Part shown: in pieces, positions 25,632-33,046 of the stretch
Layout of the letters: each line of letters begins with the position of its first letter
Numbering within the stretch: position 1 is the stretch's first letter
DNA from: a virus
Direction: 5' to 3' (one strand)
Virus record (IMG/VR): IMGVR_UViG_3300044591_000284
Coordinates: 1 to 37,820 of that record
Length of the DNA stretch: 37,820 bases
Translations under genes and position numbers: made by a program
The notes under the pieces: generated by a model
Seen by the model: only the letters and a program-made list of their open reading frames with translations
What the model was told of the DNA's origin: nothing
Database searches by the model: none

Positions 25632-28425
25632 CTAAGAACCCCTCACAGTTAATTAATAGCACGTCTACCGAAGGCAGATTCATATGAGTGCCTTTACCCA
25701 TACGTTTCTTAGCTATCTTGGCTTTAGTGCGCCCACGTTTTAATGAATCAACAAACCCTTGGTAGTTAATCTGTTGCTTGGTACACCATTCTTTTAATGG
25801 TTTTGGGTACAGATACATTAACCTAACGTCATACTCATATCGTGCAATTAACGATATACGAGGGGTAGCATCAGGGATAACTAGGTGGTCTAGATCGTTC
25901 TTATTAGTAGAAGTACGTACATCCTCGGTGCTTCTGATACGTAAGACATTGTTATAATTTTCAGCAAGGTAGTTAGTTAAACTAGTTTCGGCATCAACAT
26001 CCATAGATAATACTTGTTCTTGGATACCGCTTACAACCTCTTTAACCCATGCTACAACAGGCGCAAGCTCGAAGTTAAGCAAACCTGCACGTTTAGCCAT
26101 CATCAAGCCCATAATGCCGTTTGTGACGATTACAGAGTGGAAACGATCCGCAGGGCTAAATCCACATGCTTTATCTAGCTTTAACTGGGTAGCCTTGTAG
26201 CTGTCTTTTGTACCCTGTATGTCGTTCATAATGTACTGAAGATAGGGAATAGCTGCATGACCGTAGTTATTTAAGATGTTCTCACTAAGATCATCTGTAT
26301 TAGACTTAATCAAATCTAAAATCGGCTTAGCACGTACTTCAAGGATACGCATAGCTTCGCCCTTTGGTAGGGCTTTGTAACTACTGATCTTCTCCATAAT
26401 GCTGGTATTGCCTGTACTTACTCCGCTTTGTTTCCAAGGTTCTCCACGAGTTCTTTCTACGTTGGCGCTACCACTTAGCCGATTCCGTTGTGAACCCGAA
26501 GTGTATTGGTATACGAAGTCGCTTAAGTCCTTGGCAGTAGAGTTAGTAACCTCATCCATCGGTAACCACAAGTTGTTATATAGCTCGGCACGGTTCATTT
26601 TAGAGTTGGTTGTGTCAGACTCTTTAAGGACTAGCTTGTTAGGGTCACCCCAAATACTTGCACCAGCATATAGGGCAGTCGTCTTGCCGATTCCAGAGTC
26701 AGGGCTAAAGACGTGCAGTAATGCACCGTTAACCGATGTGAACTTGGTAAAGATAGAGCCAAACGATAGACCGATAACGAATTGATGTAGTTCCATTCCG
26801 GGGCGGTTGTAGAACTCCATAGCTTCTTTCCACCTGTCTATAGAACCCTTGGGTACAAAGGCACTAAATAACTGTGCCGTAGATGAAGATGGTGGGTTAT
26901 GGTCTACCCGATCTGCACGGATTTCTTTATCCCCTAGAACAAAGGCTTCGCATTTATCGTCAGTCCAGCCAAATTGTCTCCGTGCTGTATCTGCTGCTGT
27001 GTTATGTTGCATGTGGTTAACCCATTGTGTTATGTACGACATGATCTCATCCATCTTAACTACGGCTACCCCGTTAGACGACATGTACTTACGTAGTTCG
27101 TCTTTGGAAGTAACGGCAGAAAGTGGGATTGTGAATTCTCTTACTCCGTCTTTAGGTAGGTGTAATCGAACGACTACAGCCTCACCCACATCTGAATCTA
27201 GCAAACGACGTGTTACGTACACATCATTGTGGTAAATCTGCACTTCTATCTCATCATCCTGTTTAACTACCCGTTTAAAGATGCCCCCGTTCTTACCACG
27301 AAAGTATGGGTCTGGGTATTTAGGAATAATGTAGGTTTGGGTATGCCCCTGATTAATATTAAACGGACTATCTTCTACGATGTTATCTTCATCAGTAGCC
27401 TCTTGAACTTCCCGCCCCAAGACAATCGGTGACTTGATAACACCTTTATGGGTGCACCCATCACAACCGCCGGGGTTGTATTCCTCAAACTTAGCACAGG
27501 TGTAAGGACCACCCTTGATGCCACGTACCTTACGATCTGCAAACTCAGGGCTATACTCAGGATGCTTTTCTGAAATCTTCTTAATAGCTAAATCGGCATC
27601 AATACAAAACTTGGCAATAGAAAGCCCTGCTCTCCAAGGTGGTTCACCCATTGTTTCTTGATTCTGATAAACCCATGCTAACTGTGGGCAGCCTTCACCC
27701 TTGCTAGTTTTTAGCATGATCGTCTTAAAACGATTGGTATAGTTACCAAGGATCGCTTTAGTTACATCGTCGAGTTCGCCACGGGGTATGTAAGAAGGTC
27801 TTTGTAAAACCACCTCACCCATAACATCTTCTACGGTGCTTAATTCAATCGGCTCTTGTATAAGACCTAGTACTTTAACTTCTCTAGGCGTGTCGTTCTT
27901 ATAATTAAAAGTTCCTGGGACACGTAGAATACGCACCGAGTCTGCCGTTACAACGGGATCGGCTTCAAGGTCATGTTGGTCACAGAGCTTCTTTAGTTTC
28001 TCTGCCATAGGTAACCATGTTTCACGTGAAACAGCTTCGGTTAGTATCCAGTAAGCATGTATACCCCCGCCTGAATTGACAAGCGTTGGTTTTGGCATAC
28101 CTGTTTCTGAACAGAATTTTTTTAATGCTACGAGTGCTTCTTGTTGTGTTTCGTAGGGTTTACCCTGACCACAATCTAAATCAATAAATAAAGAACGTAA
28201 CTGCTTAACATTAGCGGTCTTCCTTGACTTTCCATCTTCAAACGTAGCTAGAGCATAGTATGCTTCATATCCTTCGTCTTTTAAGTTATCTGCAACTTTT
28301 ACTGCGTCTTCCAGCTTTTGGAAGAACTTTTGTATGGGAGGCTTACTTGTATCATTCTTAAGCCCCACAATGCAGTAGTATCCTTCGTCGCCAAGGACTT
28401 TCTGTAAAAATTCTAAATTGTTCAT
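25546..28425 (-). CDS. Primase-helicase fusion (PrimPol/RepB-like plus DUF927-like ATPase)
   Basis: A 959-residue replication protein. I chose ATG 28425 (AAAAGG five bases upstream) over the in-frame GTG 28431. N-terminal primase-polymerase motifs: LFIDLDCGQG near residue 82 (metal-binding DxD), NSGGGIHAYW near 118, and VRILRVPGTFNYK near 165. A cysteine cluster near residues 313-326 (TCAKFEEYNPGGCDGCTH) may bind zinc. The C-terminal half is a P-loop ATPase with Walker A SPDSGIGKTT near residue 575 and a Walker-B-like LWLPMDEVTN near 622, as in DUF927-type helicases. Together these would prime and unwind DNA at the phage fork with the family A polymerase. Confidence 0.85.
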   Translation of the reverse strand: MNNLEFLQKVLGDEGYYCIVGLKNDTSKPPIQKFFQKLEDAVKVADNLKDEGYEAYYALATFEDGKSRKTANVKQLRSLFIDLDCGQGKPYETQQEALVALKKFCSETGMPKPTLVNSGGGIHAYWILTEAVSRETWLPMAEKLKKLCDQHDLEADPVVTADSVRILRVPGTFNYKNDTPREVKVLGLIQEPIELSTVEDVMGEVVLQRPSYIPRGELDDVTKAILGNYTNRFKTIMLKTSKGEGCPQLAWVYQNQETMGEPPWRAGLSIAKFCIDADLAIKKISEKHPEYSPEFADRKVRGIKGGPYTCAKFEEYNPGGCDGCTHKGVIKSPIVLGREVQEATDEDNIVEDSPFNINQGHTQTYIIPKYPDPYFRGKNGGIFKRVVKQDDEIEVQIYHNDVYVTRRLLDSDVGEAVVVRLHLPKDGVREFTIPLSAVTSKDELRKYMSSNGVAVVKMDEIMSYITQWVNHMQHNTAADTARRQFGWTDDKCEAFVLGDKEIRADRVDHNPPSSSTAQLFSAFVPKGSIDRWKEAMEFYNRPGMELHQFVIGLSFGSIFTKFTSVNGALLHVFSPDSGIGKTTALYAGASIWGDPNKLVLKESDTTNSKMNRAELYNNLWLPMDEVTNSTAKDLSDFVYQYTSGSQRNRLSGSANVERTRGEPWKQSGVSTGNTSIMEKISSYKALPKGEAMRILEVRAKPILDLIKSNTDDLSENILNNYGHAAIPYLQYIMNDIQGTKDSYKATQLKLDKACGFSPADRFHSVIVTNGIMGLMMAKRAGLLNFELAPVVAWVKEVVSGIQEQVLSMDVDAETSLTNYLAENYNNVLRIRSTEDVRTSTNKNDLDHLVIPDATPRISLIARYEYDVRLMYLYPKPLKEWCTKQQINYQGFVDSLKRGRTKAKIAKKRMGKGTHMNLPSVDVLLINCEGFLDETKEEQIAAAAEHKAALEGDAGRADMS

Positions 28426-28431
28426 AGCCAC

Positions 28432-28540
28432 CTTTTAGGGTGGGGGTACTTGCGCCTCATGTGAAGGAGAATCTTACGATTCATACAGGCTGTTTAAAGT
28501 CGCCGAGCCGACTTGCGCTTTCCCCCCGTAAAACAGTTAT
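28432..28540 (-). other. Structured intergenic leader before the primase-helicase gene
   Basis: A 109-base gap. AAGTCG (28497-28502) pairs with CGACTT (28509-28514), and an outer CTGTTT (28490-28495) pairs with AAACAG (28531-28536). GAATC and GATTC also flank a short loop, and a G-run at 28442-28446 could pair with the C-run at 28522-28527. On the leftward transcript this could fold into an extended stem. It contains a 20-codon open frame whose stop overlaps the primase ATG, but no Shine-Dalgarno for it. No clear promoter was seen. Confidence 0.45.
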
Positions 28541-29413
28541 TTAAGCATCATCCCATTCACCAACTAAGTCTTCTAACTTAGGTTCGTTGCCAACTACGGC
28601 TTTCTTGGGTGCTGCTTTTTTAGGCTCTTCAACAGCCTCTGCTTCTACTGGTGCAAGTAGTGCTGCCTTCAAACTTGGCTTATCCTTAACACCATCAGTT
28701 TGTGCAACCGTTAATGCTATTGCAGATAATGCTTCAGGAGAGTCTTTGAGTTTTTGAATAACTGCATACTCTTCTTCTGTAACAGGGCGCAACGGTTTGA
28801 ACACTAACTTAGGAGTAGGGCTTGCTGTGTCAAATCGCATCTCAGTAACAACACCAGTAATGGGTGTACCGTGATTCTTCAAATGACGAGCATATGCTTG
28901 TAAAGGGAGCTTACCTTTTTCACCATCACCAAACACGGATGTAGGTGGCAGTACTAATTGATAAACTTCTTCTTTATCTACCTCGCTGTCCAGTACGACG
29001 GCTAGACGTTGTTGGTAGCGGCAAGCACGGCTCTCTCCTTGACCTGAACCTTTGATGTTTTTTGGGCAAGTTAAGCAGGTGGCTGACTGCGGAGTCTTAA
29101 CCTTTTCATCAGGGCGTTGGCTGTCGGAAGACCAGCAAGTTGGGGACACAGTTTCACCTTCTACATAACTACCTGAGTAGTAAATACGGGAAACTTTTGA
29201 AGCAGCTTTTACAATTACCACGTTCATAGAACGTTCTTCAGATACTCGGTATTCTTTACCACCAATAAATTCACGGAATACACCGCCTTTAATTGATATA
29301 CGACGTGCACCTAAACCACCACCGTCGCTTGTACCAGCTAGGGCATTAGTTGCATCATCAGTACCTTTTAGGTATGCAGGTAAACCACCTTTAAATAGAG
29401 TCATTTCGCTCAT
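28541..29413 (-). CDS. Putative ssDNA-binding protein with zinc site
   Basis: A 290-residue protein with AAGGAG seven bases before the ATG. The N-terminal half has a RRISIKGGVFREFIGGKEYR segment followed by VSEERSMNVVIVKAASKVSR. Four cysteines (C93, C113, C116, C131; TCLTCPKNI and RACRYQQRLAV) form a likely zinc site. The C-terminus is disordered, Lys/Ala-rich, and ends in an acidic tail (LEDLVGEWDDA), as do T7 gp2.5 and T4 gp32. An OB-fold core with acidic tail and position between the primase-helicase and other replication genes suggest an ssDNA-binding role. No definite family hallmark was recognised, so this is inference. Confidence 0.55.
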   Translation of the reverse strand: MSEMTLFKGGLPAYLKGTDDATNALAGTSDGGGLGARRISIKGGVFREFIGGKEYRVSEERSMNVVIVKAASKVSRIYYSGSYVEGETVSPTCWSSDSQRPDEKVKTPQSATCLTCPKNIKGSGQGESRACRYQQRLAVVLDSEVDKEEVYQLVLPPTSVFGDGEKGKLPLQAYARHLKNHGTPITGVVTEMRFDTASPTPKLVFKPLRPVTEEEYAVIQKLKDSPEALSAIALTVAQTDGVKDKPSLKAALLAPVEAEAVEEPKKAAPKKAVVGNEPKLEDLVGEWDDA

Positions 29414-29428
29414 TATTATTCTCCTTAA

Positions 29429-29578
29429 TTAGAAACAAGTTGTGTTGCAGTTACCGTTATAACAGCATGTAGTACATGTTGTAAATTTACCATTATAGGT
29501 AACAGTTGAAGTAGTACAGTTAGCGTAAGCTAGTGTTGCTACCATACAAAGCCAAATGGCTAAAACGATTTTTTTCAC
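29429..29578 (-). CDS. Small secreted cysteine-rich peptide
   Basis: A 49-residue gene in an otherwise empty gap. GTG at 29578 follows AGGAG by six bases; TAA is at 29429-29431. The N-terminus is a good signal peptide: MKK, a hydrophobic core (IVLAIWLCMVATLA) and an AYA cleavage site after residue 19. The predicted 30-residue mature peptide has six cysteines (residues 21, 35, 38, 39, 44, 48) in the pattern C..C..CC....C...C and ends CNTTCF. The site is not a lipobox. It would be exported and disulfide-bonded in the periplasm. It sits between a DNA-binding protein and an ssDNA-binding-like protein. Function is unknown; superinfection exclusion or envelope modulation is conceivable but unsupported. 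Confidence 0.75.
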   Translation of the reverse strand: MKKIVLAIWLCMVATLAYANCTTSTVTYNGKFTTCTTCCYNGNCNTTCF

Positions 29579-29587
29579 TTAATTCTC

Positions 29588-29857
29588 CTAAATGTCATCG
29601 TCGGGGTTAAAATTAAATGACAGTTGTGCTGCATTGGAATCGGCAGTAACTGTCAAACTACCATCCTTTTCTTCTTGTACTAATGTGCCGCCGCTTAGTT
29701 TCCTTAAAGCCTCATCTACTTCATTTAGTTTGAAACGATATACACCGCCAACCTTTAATGAAGGAATAAGATTTTGTCGGAGCCATGCACGTACAGTTGA
29801 TACTGATACAGCAAAGTGCTTTGCCACATCTTCTATTGCAACGTATGATTCTTCCAT
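29588..29857 (-). CDS. Small helix-turn-helix DNA-binding protein (MerR/excisionase-like)
   Basis: An 89-residue protein with AAGGAG upstream. Residues 7-42 (IEDVAKHFAVSVSTVRAWLR then IPSLKVGGVYRF) fit an HTH_17/excisionase-type winged helix: the first helices read VAKHFAVS, the recognition helix TVRAWLRQ and a beta wing KVGGVYRF. A helical segment (NEVDEALRKL) follows, then an acidic disordered tail ending NFNPDDDI. The start shares one base with the preceding stop (TAATG). Its place in the replication operon suggests a regulator or origin-binding protein. No integrase was found in this window, so an excisionase role is not supported here. Confidence 0.78.
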   Translation of the reverse strand: MEESYVAIEDVAKHFAVSVSTVRAWLRQNLIPSLKVGGVYRFKLNEVDEALRKLSGGTLVQEEKDGSLTVTADSNAAQLSFNFNPDDDI

Positions 29858-30273
29858 TATTTGCTTCTCCTTACTGTTACTGAATATTCCATGTTTGCGT
29901 TAAGTCCTGGGGGTAATAGATCAGGGTTCTCTTCTAAAAATGCCTTCATATTGGATTGGTTAATAGACTTCACCAATAGTTCAGGCACACCATGTTCAAG
30001 AATAAACTTGTTCATGGATTCCCAATCGGATGTTGCGTACTTAGTTCTTACGGTACGGTATACAACACCAGCTTCGGTTCGTATGCTCTCAACACCAAGG
30101 TCTTCCATTTGATGAATGATCGCTGATTTTATAGTACTCATGTCGGTTTCTAACTTACCGATCTTCTGCTCAAGCTCATGTGCAAGCTCGGCTTTTTTAT
30201 CCCGCATCTTAACGTATATACGGGTTAGCTTTTCTAAAGGGACACTGTCCCCTACAACTTCGTTGTCTGACAT
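29857..30273 (-). CDS. Coiled-coil replication-region protein, unknown function
   Basis: I trimmed the start to ATG 30273, which follows AGGAG by six bases; the longer open frame lacks a good site. The 138-residue protein has a charged heptad-like helix from about 12 to 56 (YVKMRDKKAELAHELEQKIG, then LETDMSTIKSAIIHQM), then a compact alpha/beta part with EAGVVYRTVRTKY, DWESMNKFILEHG and a PPGLNANMEYSVTVRR end. This layout recalls a conserved phage early-protein family with a PPG....V.VR end, of unknown function. It is the first gene after the promoter at 30332-30360. Confidence 0.72.
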   Translation of the reverse strand: MSDNEVVGDSVPLEKLTRIYVKMRDKKAELAHELEQKIGKLETDMSTIKSAIIHQMEDLGVESIRTEAGVVYRTVRTKYATSDWESMNKFILEHGVPELLVKSINQSNMKAFLEENPDLLPPGLNANMEYSVTVRRSK

Positions 30274-30331
30274 TATATTCTCCTGTTTGTAATGATAGCG
30301 GCACTTTTGTTTTCTCACTATCAGTGTTAAT

Positions 30332-30360
30332 ACTATACTACTCTAAACTAGCTTAATCAA
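30332..30360 (-). promoter_or_regulatory. Strong sigma70-like leftward promoter
   Basis: On the minus strand TTGATT (30360-30355) is separated by exactly 17 bases from TATAGT (30337-30332), close to the TTGACA/TATAAT consensus. The -35 box overlaps the stop codon of the helicase gene, so the promoter begins a new transcript for the distal leftward genes. The predicted start near 30325 lies within a short palindrome, CACT-GAT-AGTG (30326-30316), which could be an operator. The first ATG of the transcript is at 30273. Confidence 0.75.
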
Positions 30361-31891
30361 GTAAATTCTTGTAAAGCTCAACTAATTTTACATGATCTTC
30401 TATTTTATTATCAAGCATTTTGTATAAATGCTTTTCAACGTTGCTTCCTTGCAACCTTACGATTGTAACTGGGTGTCTTTGTCCTGCACGATGTACACGA
30501 GCGTTAGCTTGCGCATATGTTTCTAATGATGATGTCGGACCCCACCACACCACCGTATCAGCCGCTGTAAGCGTTACACCATGTGCCGCCGCCTGTGGTT
30601 GAATAATTAAAATACGTGGATTAGGTGTTTCTTGAAAGCGTTTAAATATATCTGTGCGGTTATTAACACTTACATCACCATTGATAATTTCTGTTGTAAA
30701 TCCGTCACACTTTAGTTTATCCGACAAGATACCGATGGTATGTTTGAACGGCACAAAGATTAAAACCTTTTGTTTTGTTTCATCAACTACCTCACGTAAC
30801 ACTTTATATCGGTTCTTAATATCAAACTCTAATGTCTCCCCGCTATCAGAATAAACAGCACCACAAGATATTTGTAGGAGTTTGTTTAATCCAACTGCAG
30901 CGTTTACCGCCGTAATCTGCTCCCCAACTGCCGATACTACCAACTGTTTACGTAACAACTCGTAGTACTTCTTCTGCATTGGGGTCAATTCGACTTCACG
31001 GGATACGTATGTCATATCAGGTAAGTCCAAACATTCTTCTTTAGTAAAGCGTATGGCTGGCTGGAGTGCTTGGTGTACCGTCTTATCTGCATCAGGCTTG
31101 TTTATCCAACGAAACTGCGATACCTTATACATCACCATATCTTTAAACGCTGAATAAAACCTTGGTACTCCTTGAGGGTTTACTAGCTTTGCCAACCCGT
31201 AAGCGTCTACTGGGGACTGTGCGGCTGGTGTCCCTGTTAGCATCCATAGCCATGTGTCAGGCTTAAGAATCTTGTTTAATGTCTTCCAGCGAGTAGTGGT
31301 AGGATTCTTATATGCGTTAGCTTCGTCAATAACAATTAGATCAAACCCACCATTTGCTATTTCTTCCTGCACAATCTCCACACCATCATAATTAATGATA
31401 ACAAACTCTGCTTCCGACCTAATAATTCTTGAGCGTTTAAACTTGTTACCATAGGCTATATCTACGTGGCGGTGCATGGCAAACTTAAATAGGTCTGCTC
31501 TCCATGCCGAATCCATAATAGAAAGAGGGCATATAACAAGCACACGTTTAATTCGCCCTAGCTTCATTAGGTAATCTGCTGCCCAAATAACTGATCCCGT
31601 CTTGCCTGTGCCTTGTTCGTTAAGACAGAAAGCTCGGCGGTGCAAAGTCAAGAATGATGAAGTAACTTTTTGATGATCAAACGGTTTGTGTAATCCAGGC
31701 CAGTTGTATTGTCCCATAATTGGTGATGGGATGTTTTTAATTTGTAAGTTCTTTAGCACTTGCGCTTCATCCAAGCCCCAATTAACAGCGACACGATTCC
31801 CGCCTAAATCTCGGCTTTTTGGTATTACTGACGTAACCTTGTTTGGGTCACGTAGATTTAAAACAAGTACCTTGTTATCTACAATTTCCAA
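30353..31891 (-). CDS. SNF2-type DEAD/DEAH-like helicase
   Basis: A 512-residue superfamily 2 helicase. The start is a TTG at 31891 with GGGAG six bases upstream. Motifs: Walker A NEQGTGKTGS near residue 95, motif II VIDEANAYKN near 189 (DEAN in place of DEAH), TGTPAAQS near 219, then ALQPAIRFTKEEC and a C-terminal recombination/translocation lobe with VLIFVPFKHTIGIL, IINGDVSVNNRTDIF and motif VI QANARVHRAGQR near 465. The last is the SNF2-type arginine finger. It probably remodels nucleoprotein or assists replication/recombination. Full length, with no truncation. Confidence 0.9.
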   Translation of the reverse strand: MEIVDNKVLVLNLRDPNKVTSVIPKSRDLGGNRVAVNWGLDEAQVLKNLQIKNIPSPIMGQYNWPGLHKPFDHQKVTSSFLTLHRRAFCLNEQGTGKTGSVIWAADYLMKLGRIKRVLVICPLSIMDSAWRADLFKFAMHRHVDIAYGNKFKRSRIIRSEAEFVIINYDGVEIVQEEIANGGFDLIVIDEANAYKNPTTTRWKTLNKILKPDTWLWMLTGTPAAQSPVDAYGLAKLVNPQGVPRFYSAFKDMVMYKVSQFRWINKPDADKTVHQALQPAIRFTKEECLDLPDMTYVSREVELTPMQKKYYELLRKQLVVSAVGEQITAVNAAVGLNKLLQISCGAVYSDSGETLEFDIKNRYKVLREVVDETKQKVLIFVPFKHTIGILSDKLKCDGFTTEIINGDVSVNNRTDIFKRFQETPNPRILIIQPQAAAHGVTLTAADTVVWWGPTSSLETYAQANARVHRAGQRHPVTIVRLQGSNVEKHLYKMLDNKIEDHVKLVELYKNLLD

Positions 31892-31913
31892 CTTATTCTC
31901 CCGTTACCTATTT

Positions 31914-32234
31914 TTATTTTTTCTTTTTTTCTTTTTTACTTACTTCTGATACTAGGTTACTTTTTGAATCTCGTTTAAAGGATCGGTTCTTTGAAACACT
32001 TTGAACCGAGTATCCGTCTTTATTAGACCCACCTTTATCTAAGGCTTTTCTATGGGCTAAGTCTTTACCTTCTCTACTTTCGGCAGTCTTATCTTTGTCT
32101 ACCGGACTATCAGCATGAGCTTTATCGTATGCACGTCTTAAGCGTTGGCGCTCCATGCGACGTTCAAGTTCACCTCTAGCTTTTTGCTGTTCGTACTCTT
32201 TTTTGTATGGTCTAGGTTTATTTACATAAGGCAT
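31914..32234 (-). CDS. Basic protein with HNH-like core and poly-Lys tail
   Basis: A 106-residue highly basic protein; GGAAG precedes the ATG. After a charged helix (RGELERRMERQRLRRAYDKA) comes GKDLAHRKALDKGGSN (residues 57-71), with D58, H61 and N71, then SKNRSFKRDSKSNL with N83. D..H...L..GGSN followed by NRS resembles the core of HNH-type endonucleases, although the usual zinc cysteines are absent, so catalysis is doubtful. The C-terminus is SKKEKKKK, encoded by an A-rich stretch containing A-AAA-AAG. It may be a DNA-binding accessory to the adjacent helicase or exonuclease. Confidence 0.6.
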   Translation of the reverse strand: MPYVNKPRPYKKEYEQQKARGELERRMERQRLRRAYDKAHADSPVDKDKTAESREGKDLAHRKALDKGGSNKDGYSVQSVSKNRSFKRDSKSNLVSEVSKKEKKKK

Positions 32235-32235
32235 T

Positions 32236-32904
32236 TTAATTTCTTCCGTTGTGAGGACACTCTAAAACGGGGCAGTATTTCTTACACAACCCACTTGGGC
32301 GAGGATTCCAAACGTCATTCTCGTAAGCGAACTTAAGCCTGTTGAATTCTGCCAACCACTTAGCCCACATTTTATCCTGATTCTCCCCATCATACGAGTC
32401 CTTTATGAAGTTCTTGCTGACCACGAAAAACAGTGCTCCTTTGACCCTTTCTACTTCAGGAAAGTGCTTAAACATAGCAAGTGCCATAAGCTCTAGCTGG
32501 TCAGTATCCGCATACTTAGCTGACTTTCCCGTCTTGTAGTCTAGGCAACGTGCTTCCTTGCCATTGAGGATAACAAGGTCAGCTACCCCTCTCCACCACA
32601 CATTAGGGTCTTTGAACCCACAAGGCTCTAAACTAGCCGTTAAACCCATCTCATACTCGCACAACTTCTCGCCTTCCAACTGTTTTAGATTATCCAAAGC
32701 GTTCTTAGCAAAACTAAATTGTGGGGGTATGGGCTTGCCTTCTTTGATATATAATTCCGCCGCTTCATGGAAAGACTTGCCGTACATAATGGCATCCGTG
32801 GGTGGGTCTTTAACATCCCTAACCACCCGTAGGTGGTAATACTTCTTAGGACATTGGTCAAACAACTTAATGCTTGAGTATGACCACGCTGGAATCTTAG
32901 TCAA
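32236..32904 (-). CDS. PD-(D/E)XK exonuclease, Cas4/RecB-like
   Basis: A 222-residue nuclease starting with TTG 32904 (GAGG six bases upstream). The N-terminal SYSSIKLFDQCPKKYYHLR motif is the RecB/Cas4-family opening. Active-site residues are H46 (GKSFHEAAE), D109 (GVADLVIL), D122 and K124 (LDYKTGK) and Q136. Cysteines C18, C207, C211 and C216 (CKKYCPVLECPH) have the one-plus-three arrangement that coordinates an Fe-S cluster in Cas4 and AddB proteins. It likely resects DNA in replication or recombination beside the SNF2 helicase. It overlaps the upstream small gene by eight bases. No CRISPR array is present, so this is not a CRISPR Cas4. Confidence 0.85.
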   Translation of the reverse strand: MTKIPAWSYSSIKLFDQCPKKYYHLRVVRDVKDPPTDAIMYGKSFHEAAELYIKEGKPIPPQFSFAKNALDNLKQLEGEKLCEYEMGLTASLEPCGFKDPNVWWRGVADLVILNGKEARCLDYKTGKSAKYADTDQLELMALAMFKHFPEVERVKGALFFVVSKNFIKDSYDGENQDKMWAKWLAEFNRLKFAYENDVWNPRPSGLCKKYCPVLECPHNGRN

Positions 32905-33046
32905 AATCTACCTCAATCTCATAGCTTGGTTTCTCAGCAAAGACAGGCATACGAGGATCATCCTTATATTTATCGTATTCAATATCAAACAATGCTTTAA
33001 GTCCTGGCATTAGTTCTTTTAATAAGTCACTCCTGCTTATTGTCAC
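32897..33046 (-). CDS. Small conserved phage protein (49 residues)
   Basis: A short gene starting at GTG 33046 with AGGAG six bases upstream and ending TAA at 32897-32899. The protein begins MTISRSDLLKELMPGLKALF then DIEYDKYKDD and ends in an acidic stretch (SYEIEVDFD). The SR.DLLKEL.PGL.ALF..EY..Y pattern is one I recall from tiny proteins in other phage genomes. It overlaps the upstream gene by 20 bases and the exonuclease gene by eight. No domain of known function; the intact site and overlaps at both ends make it a credible gene. Confidence 0.68.
   Translation of the reverse strand: MTISRSDLLKELMPGLKALFDIEYDKYKDDPRMPVFAEKPSYEIEVDFD

Noticed and set aside
26399-27235. Two plus-strand frames opposite the primase-helicase gene
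   Set aside because: They are antisense to clear catalytic domains, lack ribosome sites and show no recognisable protein pattern.
28422-28484. Twenty-codon leader peptide (MNRKILLHMRRKYPHPKRWL)
   Set aside because: Stop overlaps the primase ATG, which is suggestive, but no Shine-Dalgarno precedes either ATG; kept only as a possibility in the leader finding.
29588-29857. Excisionase implying a temperate phage
   Set aside because: The fold is excisionase-like, but no integrase, attachment site or repressor/lysogeny module is visible, so only a generic HTH regulator is called.
30311-30330. Resemblance of CTATCAGTG to a tet operator half-site
   Set aside because: Only nine bases match and the arms are not fully symmetric; no TetR-type gene is present, so only a generic palindrome is claimed.
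32236-32904. Cas4 of a CRISPR system
   Set aside because: The motifs are shared by many phage RecB-like exonucleases, and no cas1, cas2 or repeat array occurs in the window.
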